From contig NZ_JACTAG010000002.1 of NCBI RefSeq assembly GCF_014763045.1, forward strand, positions 310,001-374,000: DNA of 64,000 bases. The letters run 5' to 3'. Below, in pieces: positions 1-10,886 of the stretch; the stretch's first letter is position 1, and each line of letters begins with the position of its first letter. A model generated the notes under the pieces. The model did no database searches. It saw only the letters and a list, made by a program, of their open reading frames with translations, and was not told where the DNA came from. The translations under genes were made by a program, and so were the position numbers. The stretch comes from Sulfitobacter aestuariivivens (GTDB lineage Bacteria; Pseudomonadota; Alphaproteobacteria; Rhodobacterales; Rhodobacteraceae).

Positions 1-9
1 GCACGTGAA

Positions 10-33
10 CCCCGCCGCGTGGCGGGGTGTTTG
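10..33 (+). terminator. Rho-independent terminator of an upstream gene
   Basis: A perfect 7-bp GC stem (CCCCGCC at 10-16, GGCGGGG at 21-27) encloses a GCGT loop and is followed by a T-rich tract (TGTTTGTT). This is a standard intrinsic terminator. It would end a transcript entering from before the window; no gene for it is visible here. Confidence 0.7.
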
Positions 34-193
34 TTGTGCGAAAGCTTGGCAATATCCAACTAATTTGAAACCATCTGCCTTCCTTGCCCGTATCTTTGAA
101 GAGGTCGCGGATTTTTGAAGTGCCCCTGAAACACGAACACCTTATCAAGACGCCAAAGGGATCCCGCCGGATCGCGCATACAGGAGAGAGTTT

Positions 194-712
194 ATGAAAT
201 ACCTTGCCCTTGCCGCCACGCTGGCGATGCCCCTCGGTGCCGCCTACGCCGCTGGTGGCGGTGACGAAACCGCACCCACCAAGCCCAAATGCGAAAAGGG
301 CTTTGTGTACGACAAGAAGACAAAGGAATGTGTCGAGGCCGAAAGCAGCCTGGATACCGATACGCTTTACCAGACCGTTCGGGAACTGGCCTATGCGGGC
401 CGCTATCTGGATGCGCAAGACGTGCTTGCGGTAATGCCGCAGGGGGATGACCGCACGCTGACCTATCTGGGCTTTACCAACCGCAAGCTGGGCCATGGTG
501 AAATCGCGATGGATTATTATCGCCAAGCGCTTGCTGTGAACCCCGGCAACATCCTTGCGCGGTCTTACATGGCGCAGGGCTTTGTCGAGCAGGGGCGCGT
601 TGCCGACGCGTTGGCAGAACTGCGCGCGATCCGTGCCTATGGCGGTGCCGGCACCTGGGCCGAAGCCTCGCTCAAAAAGGCGATCGCAACCGGACACACC
701 TACAACTACTGA
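194..712 (+). CDS. Secreted tetratricopeptide-repeat protein
   Basis: This 172-residue protein has an N-terminal signal peptide: a Lys at position 3, a hydrophobic core, and a probable Ala-X-Ala cleavage near residues 18-20. A short Cys-containing segment follows (Cys33 and Cys46, a possible disulfide). From about residue 55 to 160 there are helical TPR-like repeats with the usual small and aromatic positions, including a stretch around residues 104-118 ending in NPGN. It is probably periplasmic and mediates protein interactions. A GGAGAG ribosome binding site sits 8 bases before the start. Its partner is unknown, and the downstream fliG does not by itself imply a flagellar role. Confidence 0.8.
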   Translation: MKYLALAATLAMPLGAAYAAGGGDETAPTKPKCEKGFVYDKKTKECVEAESSLDTDTLYQTVRELAYAGRYLDAQDVLAVMPQGDDRTLTYLGFTNRKLGHGEIAMDYYRQALAVNPGNILARSYMAQGFVEQGRVADALAELRAIRAYGGAGTWAEASLKKAIATGHTYNY

Positions 713-775
713 CTTCAACCTTTTTTCATCTTTGCCTGCCACAACCTGATGCAAAGCAATCGGGGGTCGGCAAAG

Positions 776-1840
776 ATGACGCAAATGGTGCCTGTCGGAC
801 AAATCGCGCCGCTCCCCGCGACGACCGGCGGCGGCGCGCCGCCATCGCTCAGCCGCCGGGCCAAGGCCGCCATCGTCGTGCGCCTGCTGCTGAACGAAGG
901 GGCCGATATTCCGCTTGAGGATCTGCCAGAGGAATTGCAGGCGCGCCTGACCCAGCAAATGGGCGCCATGCGACTGGTCGACCGCGATACCTTAAGCGCG
1001 GTGATTCAGGAATTCTCGGAAGAGATTGATCGCGTCGGCATCTCGCTGCCCGGCACAATCGCCGGGGCGCTGAATGCGCTTGATGGACGGATCAGCCGCC
1101 AGACTGCCGCGCGGTTACGAAAAGAAGCCGGTGTCCGGCAGGCGGGTGACCCCTGGGCGCGGCTGGCGCAAATGGGCGTCGCCAAGCTCGTTCCCATTCT
1201 GCAGACGGAAAGCACCGAAATTGCCGCTGTCATGCTGTCGAAACTGCCGGTCAAACTGTCCGCTGAACTGCTCAGCGAACTTCCCGGCCCGCAGGCCCGG
1301 CGCATCACCTACGCTGTCTCGCTGACAAGTGCCGTCACGCCTGACGCGGTGGACCGCATCGGATTGTCACTGGCCGCGCAGCTGGACGCCGAACCGCCAA
1401 CCGCCTTTGCCGACGGCCCGGTTGAACGTCTGGGCGCGATCCTCAATTCCTCAACCACGCTGACGCGAGACGATGTGCTGACGGGGCTGGATGAAACAGA
1501 TCAGGGCTTTGCCGATGCGGTGCGCAAGGCCATCTTTACCTTCGGCAACATCCCCCAGCGCATTGCCCCGCGCGATATCCCCCGCATCATCCGCGAGGTC
1601 GAACCGGACACACTGATCACCGCCCTTGCCGGTGCGCAGACGGCAGGCTACGCCACATCGGCTGAGTTCATTCTGGAAAACATGTCGGGCCGAATGGCTG
1701 ACCAGCTGCGCGAAAACATGGAAGAAGCAGGTGCTGTAAAGCCATCCGATGTGGAAACGGCCATGGCAGATGTGGTTGCTATCATTCGCGGGATGGAGGA
1801 AAGCGGCGACCTCCTGCTGGTCGTGGACGAAGATGAATAA
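776..1840 (+). CDS. fliG: Flagellar motor switch protein FliG
   Basis: The 354-residue product matches FliG along its length. The C-terminal third is clearest: the FxFxNI segment, the REVEPDTLITAL helix, and the conserved block ENMSGRMADQLRENMEEAG followed by xVxxVETAMADVVAIIR. FliG sits in the C-ring of the flagellum, binds FliM and FliF, and carries the charged residues that meet the stator. An in-frame ATG at 749 has no Shine-Dalgarno sequence, so I chose 776, which has a weak GGGG-rich stretch upstream. The gene is separated from any other flagellar gene in this window. The first roughly 15 residues are Pro/Gly-rich and not conserved in the family. Confidence 0.88.
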   Translation: MTQMVPVGQIAPLPATTGGGAPPSLSRRAKAAIVVRLLLNEGADIPLEDLPEELQARLTQQMGAMRLVDRDTLSAVIQEFSEEIDRVGISLPGTIAGALNALDGRISRQTAARLRKEAGVRQAGDPWARLAQMGVAKLVPILQTESTEIAAVMLSKLPVKLSAELLSELPGPQARRITYAVSLTSAVTPDAVDRIGLSLAAQLDAEPPTAFADGPVERLGAILNSSTTLTRDDVLTGLDETDQGFADAVRKAIFTFGNIPQRIAPRDIPRIIREVEPDTLITALAGAQTAGYATSAEFILENMSGRMADQLRENMEEAGAVKPSDVETAMADVVAIIRGMEESGDLLLVVDEDE

Positions 1841-1920
1841 CGCTCTTTGACGCCATCGCCTTGTTGCGGATTGGCGCGCGGGCTATGTCACTGACTGACC
1901 GAAACACTCCCTGAAGGCTC

Positions 1921-2820
1921 ATGTCAGACGCCCCTTCCCCCCCTTCACTTTCACCCCGCAACATAGGTCACTACCTGTCTAACGCCGTGATTGTGGGCAT
2001 CATCCGACTTGCGCTTGCGCTGCCGTACAGGCGGCGCGTGCCATTTGTGGGGTGGGTGATGCAGCATCTGCTGGGCCCCCTTGCCGGCTATCGCAGACGC
2101 GCTCGGGTCAATCTTTCCACCATCAGGCCGGACTTGTCTGCGCCTGAACGCCACGCCATCGCCGATCACTGCCTCAACAACGCGGGTCGCACCTTTATCG
2201 AAAACTATTCGTCCAAGGATTTTCCGGCCCGCATGGCAGGGAACACGCCACAAGGCCCCGGATTTGCCGCCCTGCAAGAGGCCGCGGCATCAGGCAAGCC
2301 CGTCATCCTCGTGACCGGTCACTTCGGCAACTATGAGGCCACGCGCGCGGCGCTGGTGGCGCGCGGTTTCAACATCGGCGGGCTTTATCGCGACATGAAG
2401 AACCCGTACTTCAACGCCCATTACGTCAAGACCATGCAGGCCTTCGGTGGCCCGGTTTTTCCGCAGGGGCGGCGCGGTACAGCGGGCTTTGTGCGCCACC
2501 TCAAAGAGGGCGGCCAGCTGGTTCTGCTGTTCGACCAACATGTGATCGGCGCACCGATCCTTGATTTCATGGGCACCCCTGCCCGCACCGCCGTTTCAGC
2601 CGCCGAACTGGCCTTACGCTATGACGGTCTGCTGATCCCGTTCTACAGCATCCGCCAGCCGGACGGGCTGAGTTTTGAGTGTGTGCTAGAGGCGCCCGTC
2701 CCGCACAGCGATCCCGAAACGATGACACAGGCGCTCAATGACAGTCTTGCCGCACAGGTGCGCGCGCATCCCGGCCAATGGTTCTGGGTACATCGCCGCT
2801 GGCGGGCAGAGCAGCCCTGA
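1921..2820 (+). CDS. LpxL/HtrB-family lysophospholipid acyltransferase
   Basis: This 299-residue protein belongs to the lauroyl/myristoyl acyltransferase family, which adds secondary acyl chains to lipid A precursors at the inner membrane, or acylates related lipids. The family catalytic motif HX4E is present as HFGNYE in the segment VTGHFGNYEATRAAL. A second conserved block, LLFDQHV, lies downstream. A hydrophobic N-terminal stretch (about residues 20-50) could anchor it to the membrane. The start is preceded by TGAAGG. Exact acyl donor and acceptor cannot be read from sequence. Confidence 0.82.
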   Translation: MSDAPSPPSLSPRNIGHYLSNAVIVGIIRLALALPYRRRVPFVGWVMQHLLGPLAGYRRRARVNLSTIRPDLSAPERHAIADHCLNNAGRTFIENYSSKDFPARMAGNTPQGPGFAALQEAAASGKPVILVTGHFGNYEATRAALVARGFNIGGLYRDMKNPYFNAHYVKTMQAFGGPVFPQGRRGTAGFVRHLKEGGQLVLLFDQHVIGAPILDFMGTPARTAVSAAELALRYDGLLIPFYSIRQPDGLSFECVLEAPVPHSDPETMTQALNDSLAAQVRAHPGQWFWVHRRWRAEQP

Positions 2821-2848
2821 ACCGGGCCCGCGTACCCCCCGCGCGACC

Positions 2849-3547
2849 CTACCGGACCCGCGCTGCCGCCAGTATAGGCCCGCCATTCGCGAATTGAATG
2901 ATCACAACGCAGGGCTTGTCACCGCTCATCTCGGCGGTCATGCGCAACGGATTTTGCCCGTCCCAGTCGCCCAATACCGTCCAGCCTTCGACAACGTTGG
3001 CATAGCGCAGGGTCTTGCCCCGGTTCTCACCCCGCTTGATGGCGGTCGTTTGCTCCGGCGTGTAGCGCAGCAAATGCACCTCCATCGGCCCATTGATCCG
3101 CGAAAGGGCTTTGGCATCAATCGCAAGCTCATCTCCGCTCCGGCTAAGCGATATGGCCACCTTGGGTTCAATCCGCGCATGCTCTGCAATCGCTTCGGAC
3201 AGCTTCATCGGCTTGGCCCCGACGATATCCGTCTGGCCATTCACGATCATTTCCGGCGTATAGATCGTGCGACGACGATCAGCGCGGGCATAGGCGCGCT
3301 GCCTGTCGGCATGGGCCGGATTGCCAAACGGATCCTTCCAGCCAATGTAATCCCAATAATCCACATGCAACGCCAGCGCGATGACATCCTCACGGTCGGC
3401 AAGCTCATGCAGCAATGCATCGGCTGGCGGGCAGCTTGAGCATCCCTGCGATGTAAAAAGCTCAACCACAACCGGATTGGTCTGCGCCACCGCAGGGGCA
3501 GCAACGCCCAAAGCGGCGGCAAGAATGGCTGCGATCAGGCGTTTCAT
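2849..3547 (-). CDS. DUF1223 secreted thioredoxin-fold protein
   Basis: The 232-residue product starts with a signal peptide ending near Ala-Val-Ala-Gln. It continues with VVELFTSQGCSSCPPAD, the hallmark of DUF1223, a family with a thioredoxin-like fold and a CxxC pair. The block HVDYWDYIGWKDPF and the following YTPEMIVNG segment are also typical. The start chosen is the Met of the signal peptide, with GGGAA upstream on the coding strand; an in-frame Met 33 codons earlier would add an unlikely charged extension. The function is unknown, but a periplasmic redox or chaperone role is plausible. The gene is divergent from acnA. Confidence 0.82.
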   Translation of the reverse strand: MKRLIAAILAAALGVAAPAVAQTNPVVVELFTSQGCSSCPPADALLHELADREDVIALALHVDYWDYIGWKDPFGNPAHADRQRAYARADRRRTIYTPEMIVNGQTDIVGAKPMKLSEAIAEHARIEPKVAISLSRSGDELAIDAKALSRINGPMEVHLLRYTPEQTTAIKRGENRGKTLRYANVVEGWTVLGDWDGQNPLRMTAEMSGDKPCVVIIQFANGGPILAAARVR

Positions 3548-3651
3548 GAAATTCCCATCAATCTTGTCGTGCGTTCTGTCGGGTCTATCTGCTTGACTGT
3601 GTAATAGCCAATCAAGGTTTCTTGAAAGGCATGTCATTCGATGCATTTTTT

Positions 3652-3669
3652 CGGTATACTACGGTATAC
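3652..3669. promoter_or_regulatory. Tandem CGGTATAC repeat in the DUF1223/acnA divergent region
   Basis: CGGTATAC occurs twice exactly 10 bp apart (3652-3659 and 3662-3669), each containing the palindrome GTATAC. The first copy overlaps TATACT, a good -10 hexamer for transcription toward acnA, whose start lies about 100 bases downstream. No convincing -35 was found at the right spacing. It may be a promoter with an overlapping regulator site. This is pattern reading only. Confidence 0.35.
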
Positions 3670-3763
3670 AAATTTGCTAGACGCCGCCTATCTCATTGCA
3701 GTGACCCGTGCAAACTGGCATGTGTCACGGCAAAAGCCATAACCGCCATAAGGGAGAGCCACC

Positions 3764-6553
<2,790 letters not shown>

Positions 6554-6572
6554 GCGTATTGGCGACCTCATG

Positions 6573-6605
6573 AAAAAGACCCGGGCATCTGTCCGGGTCT
6601 TTCTC
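6573..6605 (+). terminator. Bidirectional terminator after acnA
   Basis: A perfect 10-bp stem (AAAGACCCGG at 6575-6584, CCGGGTCTTT at 6593-6602) has an 8-base loop, an A-run before it and a T-run after it. It lies between the tail-to-tail acnA and cytochrome genes and can serve both strands. Confidence 0.85.
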
Positions 6606-6645
6606 GTTACGGCGGTTGTTGTTGAGGGATGATTGCGACGCAACC

Positions 6646-7536
6646 CTACTTTTCAGCGCTGCGCAAAAGAGCGATCACACCGATCCGTTCTTGTCGTGAC
6701 ATATCGGGCGCCCACAACATTTCCGTCCCCGGGGCCACCCCTGTCGGGTCCGCCAGAAATGAATTCAACGTCTCCACCGTCCAGACCACGCCCAGTCTCT
6801 CCAGTGCCGCAGAATACTGAAAGTCGTCCCTGTTTGCACTTGGCGCCCCAAAGACCCCAATCAACGATGGGCCGACATGGGTACCGGTTGCGGGCTTGTC
6901 TGCTGCAATTTCGTGGCAGGTATTGCACCCAAACATGACACGACGCCCCGCCTCGATGTCGGCATTTTCAAACTCGGTGTCCGTGATCGGCTCTGGCGTC
7001 CGGGGGCCCGCCCCATTGGCCCGAAGAAAGTCGACAAATTCCTGCCTGCCAGCGGCAGCGGCATTGTGTATCGGTGGGCGGTCCTTGCTGTTGCGAAAAT
7101 TCACGTCTGCCCCATGCTCGATCAAGACCCGCGCGGCAGCGATGGCCCCCCTGTCTGCGGCGTGGTGCAGCGGTGCCTCAGCGAAATCTCCGTCCTTCAG
7201 GTTCGGGTCCGCACCATGGGCAAGCAAAACTGTGACCACCGCGACATCATTCGCGCGCGCAGCAGCATGAAGGGGGGTGCCGAACGTGAAACTGGTGTTG
7301 GCATCCGCACCCGCCTCCAGCAACAACTCAACCACGTCAGCGTGTCCGCGCTGTGCGGCAAAAAACAAGGGACGGCCAAGCGTCTCCGCCCCGCCAGAAT
7401 GGGCCTCCAGAGCCTGCGACATACCCGCCAGATCGCCCTCTCGTGCGGCCCCAAGCAATTCGGGATTCGCCTGAGCAGGCGATACACAGAAAATTAATCC
7501 AAGCAGGACCGCTGACAGAGACCAAACAATCTGCAT
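6646..7536 (-). CDS. Exported ankyrin-repeat c-type cytochrome
   Basis: This 296-residue protein has a signal peptide (about residues 1-23, ending AQA). About four ankyrin repeats follow across residues 50-175, each with the GxTPLHxAA-like and VxxLLxxGAD patterns. Next comes a monohaem cytochrome c domain with CNTCH at 204-208 and candidate distal Met ligands at 273 and 279. The class I cytochrome c ending (a terminal helix with LR near the end) is complete. It should be a periplasmic electron carrier whose ankyrin part binds a protein partner. The start was chosen at the signal-peptide Met, preceded by GGGAGAA; the longer in-frame start adds 37 non-signal residues. Confidence 0.85.
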   Translation of the reverse strand: MQIVWSLSAVLLGLIFCVSPAQANPELLGAAREGDLAGMSQALEAHSGGAETLGRPLFFAAQRGHADVVELLLEAGADANTSFTFGTPLHAAARANDVAVVTVLLAHGADPNLKDGDFAEAPLHHAADRGAIAAARVLIEHGADVNFRNSKDRPPIHNAAAAGRQEFVDFLRANGAGPRTPEPITDTEFENADIEAGRRVMFGCNTCHEIAADKPATGTHVGPSLIGVFGAPSANRDDFQYSAALERLGVVWTVETLNSFLADPTGVAPGTEMLWAPDMSRQERIGVIALLRSAEK

Positions 7537-7687
7537 CCAGGTTCTCCCTCTTTTCGTCACACAAGAAACTACACGATCAGGGCGTTTGAACAAAATGGCA
7601 GCGTCACCGTTGCCCTGTCGCGGTACGCCCCCACGATCCCTTGCCATCTGCTAACCTCACCGCACGCCCTCATAATCCGACCCTTTT

Positions 7688-7829
7688 GCCGACCCCGCAC
7701 CGACGCAAAACCGATGAGATACCGACATCATACCGACGCCGGAACTTCCTTCAAAACAGGCGTTAACCCCCCGATTCGGTGCGCAAGCCCCGGCGCCCCA
7801 GCGCCCGTTGCGTCCCCATCTCGCGCAAC
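7688..7829 (+). promoter_or_regulatory. Phased-repeat regulatory region before the binding-protein gene
   Basis: This element occupies the 370-base gap upstream of the binding-protein gene. Five copies of a CCGAC/CCGAT box start at 7688, 7699, 7710, 7721 and 7732, exactly 11 bp apart; four read ACCGAC or ACCGAT and the first reads GCCGAC. A GGCGTTAA box follows at 7759-7766, then the inverted repeat GTTGC-N13-GCAAC at 7807-7829. The same order of three elements recurs at 10887-11038. Eleven-bp direct repeats on one helix face are typical of OmpR/PhoB-type response-regulator sites (established knowledge). No promoter hexamers are clear. Confidence 0.6.
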
Positions 7830-7906
7830 ATCGAACTTCCGATTGCACATCTTATCCAACGCGCTAGCCTTGCGGCATATCGAAACAACGCCCAAGGACC
7901 CTGCCC

Positions 7907-9466
7907 ATGTTACGACTGACCACCGCACTCGTGCTGTCGCTTGCCCTGCCCGCTGCTGCGGCCGATTTCAAATGGGCCGAGACGACCGACCCCCAGACAA
8001 TGGACCCCCACGCGGTCAACTCCGCCCCCGTTCTGGGCTTTCTCAACAACGTCTACGAAGGCCTCGTGCGCCGCGGCAAGGATATGGCTATCGAACCCGC
8101 CCTTGCCACATCATGGGAACCCATCGGCGACGGCGCAGGCTGGCGGTTCACCTTGCGGCAAGGTGTAAAGTTTCATGATAACAGTGACTTCACCGCCCAA
8201 GACGTGCTCTTTTCCTATCAACGCGCCTCGGACGAAGGCTCAGACACGCGCAGCTGGTTTGCCCCGGTCAGCGAGGTCAAGGTGATCGATGACTTTACCG
8301 TCGATATCATGACCACCGCGCCGAACCCGATCTTTCCCGACAGCATTGCCAACTGGATGATCATGGACAGCGGCTGGGCCGATGCCAACGGCACCACCCG
8401 GCCCGACAAGGAAAACGGCAATTACGCCACGCTGAACACCAACGGCACCGGCGCCTTCAGGGTCACCGCCCGCGAACCCGGTCTGCGCACCGTGCTGGAA
8501 CCGTTTGAGGGGTGGTGGGACACCGCCGAACACAACATCACCCGGGCTGAGCTGACCCCCATCCAGAACCCGGCCACAGCCGTGGCGGCACTGCTGTCGG
8601 GTGACGTGGACTTTATCAATCCAGTGCCGATCCAGGACACTGAAAGACTTAAACAAAGTCCGGACGTGCAAGTCATCCAGGGCATCGAGGCACGGGTGAT
8701 CATGATGGGTTTCCCACATGAGGCCGACGCGCTGAAATACTCTGCCGAAACCACTGACAAGAACCCCTTTGCCGACGTCAAGGTGCGCCAGGCCGTGGCC
8801 CATGCGATCAACGTGCCGGCGATCCTGCAAACCATCATGCGCGGCAACGCAGCAGAGGTCAGCCAGCTTGTCAGCCCCGCCATGCGCGGCTATTCCGACG
8901 CGCTCGCCGCCCGCCCCGCCTTCGACATCGAAAAGTCCAAGGCCCTGCTGGCCGAAGCGGGATACCCCGGCGGCTTCTCCTTTGGCCTCAAGTGCCCGAA
9001 CGACCGGTATCTCAACGACGAAGCGGTCTGTCAGGCGATCACTGGCATGCTCGCACAGGTCGGCATCAAGGCAACGCTGGACGCGATGCCGGTCCAGAAC
9101 TACTGGCCGGAATTGCGCGCGGACAACTTTGACATGTACCTGCTGGGCTGGTCCCCCGGTACATTCGACGCCGAACACCCGATCCGCTTTCTTGCCTCCA
9201 CGCCCAACGAAGAAAAGAAGCTGGGCAGCTGGAACTTCGGCGGCTATTCGAACGCCCGCGTCGATGAACTCTTGCCGATGATCCAGTCCGAGATCGACGA
9301 TGCCAAGCGTCAGGCGATGCTGGACGAGGTCACGCAGATCCTGCAGGACGAGGTGGCCTATGTGCCAATGTATGTTCAGCCGCTGGTCTGGGGCGCACAG
9401 GCAAACGTGACGCTGACCCAACGCCCGGACAACTTCTTTATCCTGCGATGGGTGACGGTGAACTGA
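7907..9466 (+). CDS. ABC transporter peptide-type substrate-binding protein
   Basis: This 519-residue protein has a signal peptide (cleavage probably after Ala-Ala-Ala-Ala near residue 20). It continues as a family 5 extracellular solute-binding protein (DppA/OppA fold): the start of the mature protein with DPQTMDPHA, the WRFTLRQGVKFHDN block near residues 75-90, and a C-terminal EVAYVPMY segment. It should capture dipeptides, oligopeptides or a similar ligand in the periplasm for the permeases and ATPases encoded from 11120 onward. It has its own phased-repeat regulatory region and its own terminator, so it can be made in excess over the membrane components. The ligand is unknown. Confidence 0.9.
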   Translation: MLRLTTALVLSLALPAAAADFKWAETTDPQTMDPHAVNSAPVLGFLNNVYEGLVRRGKDMAIEPALATSWEPIGDGAGWRFTLRQGVKFHDNSDFTAQDVLFSYQRASDEGSDTRSWFAPVSEVKVIDDFTVDIMTTAPNPIFPDSIANWMIMDSGWADANGTTRPDKENGNYATLNTNGTGAFRVTAREPGLRTVLEPFEGWWDTAEHNITRAELTPIQNPATAVAALLSGDVDFINPVPIQDTERLKQSPDVQVIQGIEARVIMMGFPHEADALKYSAETTDKNPFADVKVRQAVAHAINVPAILQTIMRGNAAEVSQLVSPAMRGYSDALAARPAFDIEKSKALLAEAGYPGGFSFGLKCPNDRYLNDEAVCQAITGMLAQVGIKATLDAMPVQNYWPELRADNFDMYLLGWSPGTFDAEHPIRFLASTPNEEKKLGSWNFGGYSNARVDELLPMIQSEIDDAKRQAMLDEVTQILQDEVAYVPMYVQPLVWGAQANVTLTQRPDNFFILRWVTVN

Positions 9467-9494
9467 GGCTGCAAAAAAGCACGTAAATTCAACA

Positions 9495-9524
9495 GGCCAG
9501 CGCGAGCCACGCTGGCCCTTTTCC
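9495..9524 (+). terminator. Terminator after the binding-protein gene
   Basis: An 8-bp perfect GC stem (GGCCAGCG at 9495-9502, CGCTGGCC at 9510-9517) has a 7-base loop and is followed by CTTTTCCTT. It separates the binding-protein transcript from what follows. Confidence 0.75.
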
Positions 9525-9637
9525 TTAGTTTCCGCGGCCGTGCCGTGTCCGGTGCTTAATCAAGTCCCGCTTTGGCGGATGGCCGGTTTGAGCCCTATGC
9601 AGCCGATCGAAATCAGGTTGATACCTGTTAATTGAGG

Positions 9638-10354
9638 CTACTCGGCCGCTGTCATTTGTAAAGTGCCTTCGACAGATGCCAAGGCCGCTTGCGGCATCCA
9701 ACGCTCAATGGTCCGCTCCAGCACTTTGTCTCCGGACAGAAACATACGTCCTTCGGCTACTTCCCGCGAAATACACGTTCGTCCATAGAAAACGGCCCCA
9801 AAGGATAGCTTTGTCGTTTCAATGTACAAATCCACTTCAAAGGAAGGCACGTCGACACATGCCTCCACAACGCCGTTCTGGGGTTCGTAGACCAGCCAAT
9901 AGACAGGGAACGGCCCCTCTTCGTCGGTGAAATTAATACGCACGACCAACCGCCGACGAGGAAGCTCTTCGACGACGATCATCTGTCGCAGATACCACAT
10001 AAGTTGGGACAAGTCATAACAGCCTACAGCCAGTTCTGCGTCGATATGTTTCTGCGTCCATTCAGCCAAAGCATCCAATATCGGGATAAGAGCTTTGGCC
10101 TTTTCCGTAGGCAAATAGTCAACGGTTCCTCTTGCTTTGTCTTCGATCCGCTCGATAAGGCCCACCGCCTCCATCTCGGATAGGCGCTTGGACAAAATAG
10201 CCGGAGAGATATTGCCAAGCACCCTCTTTAGATCGCTGAACTTAGTGTAGCCGTTATAACCCATCTCGGTCAAAATCGGGATTGTCCAACGTGGTGTCAG
10301 AATTTCGCAGGCTTTTGAAATCGGGCAAATCAAGCCATAGGACTTGGCGGGCAT
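9638..10354 (-). CDS. HxlR-family regulator with C-terminal extension
   Basis: This 238-residue protein carries an N-terminal HxlR-type winged helix (about residues 8-95): CPISKACEILTPRWT, then the ISPAILSKRLSEMEAVGLIER recognition segment. About 140 further residues resemble the SCP2/sterol-carrier-like extension seen in some long HxlR proteins and could bind a ligand. Cys10 and Cys16 lie where redox-sensing cysteines occur in relatives. It is divergent from the DUF1127 gene, and a perfect palindrome at 10406-10424 between them is a good candidate operator. It sits inside an ABC-importer gene cluster on the opposite strand, so it may or may not control that importer. Confidence 0.8.
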   Translation of the reverse strand: MPAKSYGLICPISKACEILTPRWTIPILTEMGYNGYTKFSDLKRVLGNISPAILSKRLSEMEAVGLIERIEDKARGTVDYLPTEKAKALIPILDALAEWTQKHIDAELAVGCYDLSQLMWYLRQMIVVEELPRRRLVVRINFTDEEGPFPVYWLVYEPQNGVVEACVDVPSFEVDLYIETTKLSFGAVFYGRTCISREVAEGRMFLSGDKVLERTIERWMPQAALASVEGTLQMTAAE

Positions 10355-10405
10355 AGTAACGGTCCTCCCTGTCCGTCAGGTTACATCCTAGAAGGTATTT
10401 CGTTC

Positions 10406-10424
10406 CAGTACAGAAAGTGTACTG
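10406..10424. promoter_or_regulatory. Palindromic operator candidate for the HxlR regulator
   Basis: CAGTACA (10406-10412) and TGTACTG (10418-10424) form a perfect 7-bp inverted repeat with a 5-base spacer. It lies 52 bases upstream of the HxlR start and 81 upstream of the DUF1127 start. HxlR proteins bind short inverted repeats near their own promoters (family knowledge), so autoregulation and control of the divergent gene are likely. The assignment is inference. Confidence 0.5.
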
Positions 10425-10504
10425 ACGAATGGAATGCCCAGAACTAGCTGCTGGCAGCAAGGTTGGGCCATGCTTTCTCCGAGAAGAACGGAGGAGGAAG
10501 ACAA

Positions 10505-10759
10505 ATGACCGACTATCCGATGTCAACGTCACCCACAGACGGCTACTTTTTCAAAGTAGGCAAGCTGTGGCGAGCTTTCCAAGCCAATCGCAAAAAGAGC
10601 GCCGAACGCCAGAAACTAGGCGAGCCGCTGCGCAATCTCAATTCAAACCAACTGCGCGACATCGGCTTCGTCAGAGACGAAATCTTGGATAATGTCAATT
10701 CTGGTAACACCTCGTGCCCGTCAATAGGCCGTGGCAACACAATCGATATGACCTTTTGA
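10505..10759 (+). CDS. Small DUF1127-domain protein
   Basis: This 84-residue protein carries the DUF1127 (YjiS-like) signature: a basic helix around residues 20-36 followed by LNSNQLRDIGFVRDEI. Small DUF1127 proteins are Arg-rich, often stress-induced, and in some alphaproteobacteria affect RNA turnover and phosphate or carbon metabolism; the role here is unknown. The start at 10505 has an excellent GGAGGAAG ribosome binding site; an in-frame ATG 14 codons earlier lacks one. The C-terminal 25 residues are polar and not part of the domain. Confidence 0.78.
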   Translation: MTDYPMSTSPTDGYFFKVGKLWRAFQANRKKSAERQKLGEPLRNLNSNQLRDIGFVRDEILDNVNSGNTSCPSIGRGNTIDMTF

Positions 10760-10886
10760 TGCGATCCAACCCACATTCAAAATCAGGAACGACAAGAGGT
10801 CCGCAGTTCCTACTGTAGTTTGCATCTAAGGTCGGTTTTGTCCGCATAGCACCAGTTCGTGCACAGCGCAGCGAACGGTGATTTTT

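Noticed and set aside
7688-7743. CRISPR array or replication-origin iterons
   Set aside because: The 11-bp units have 5-6 base spacers, far too short for CRISPR, and no replication gene lies nearby. A transcription-factor array fits better.
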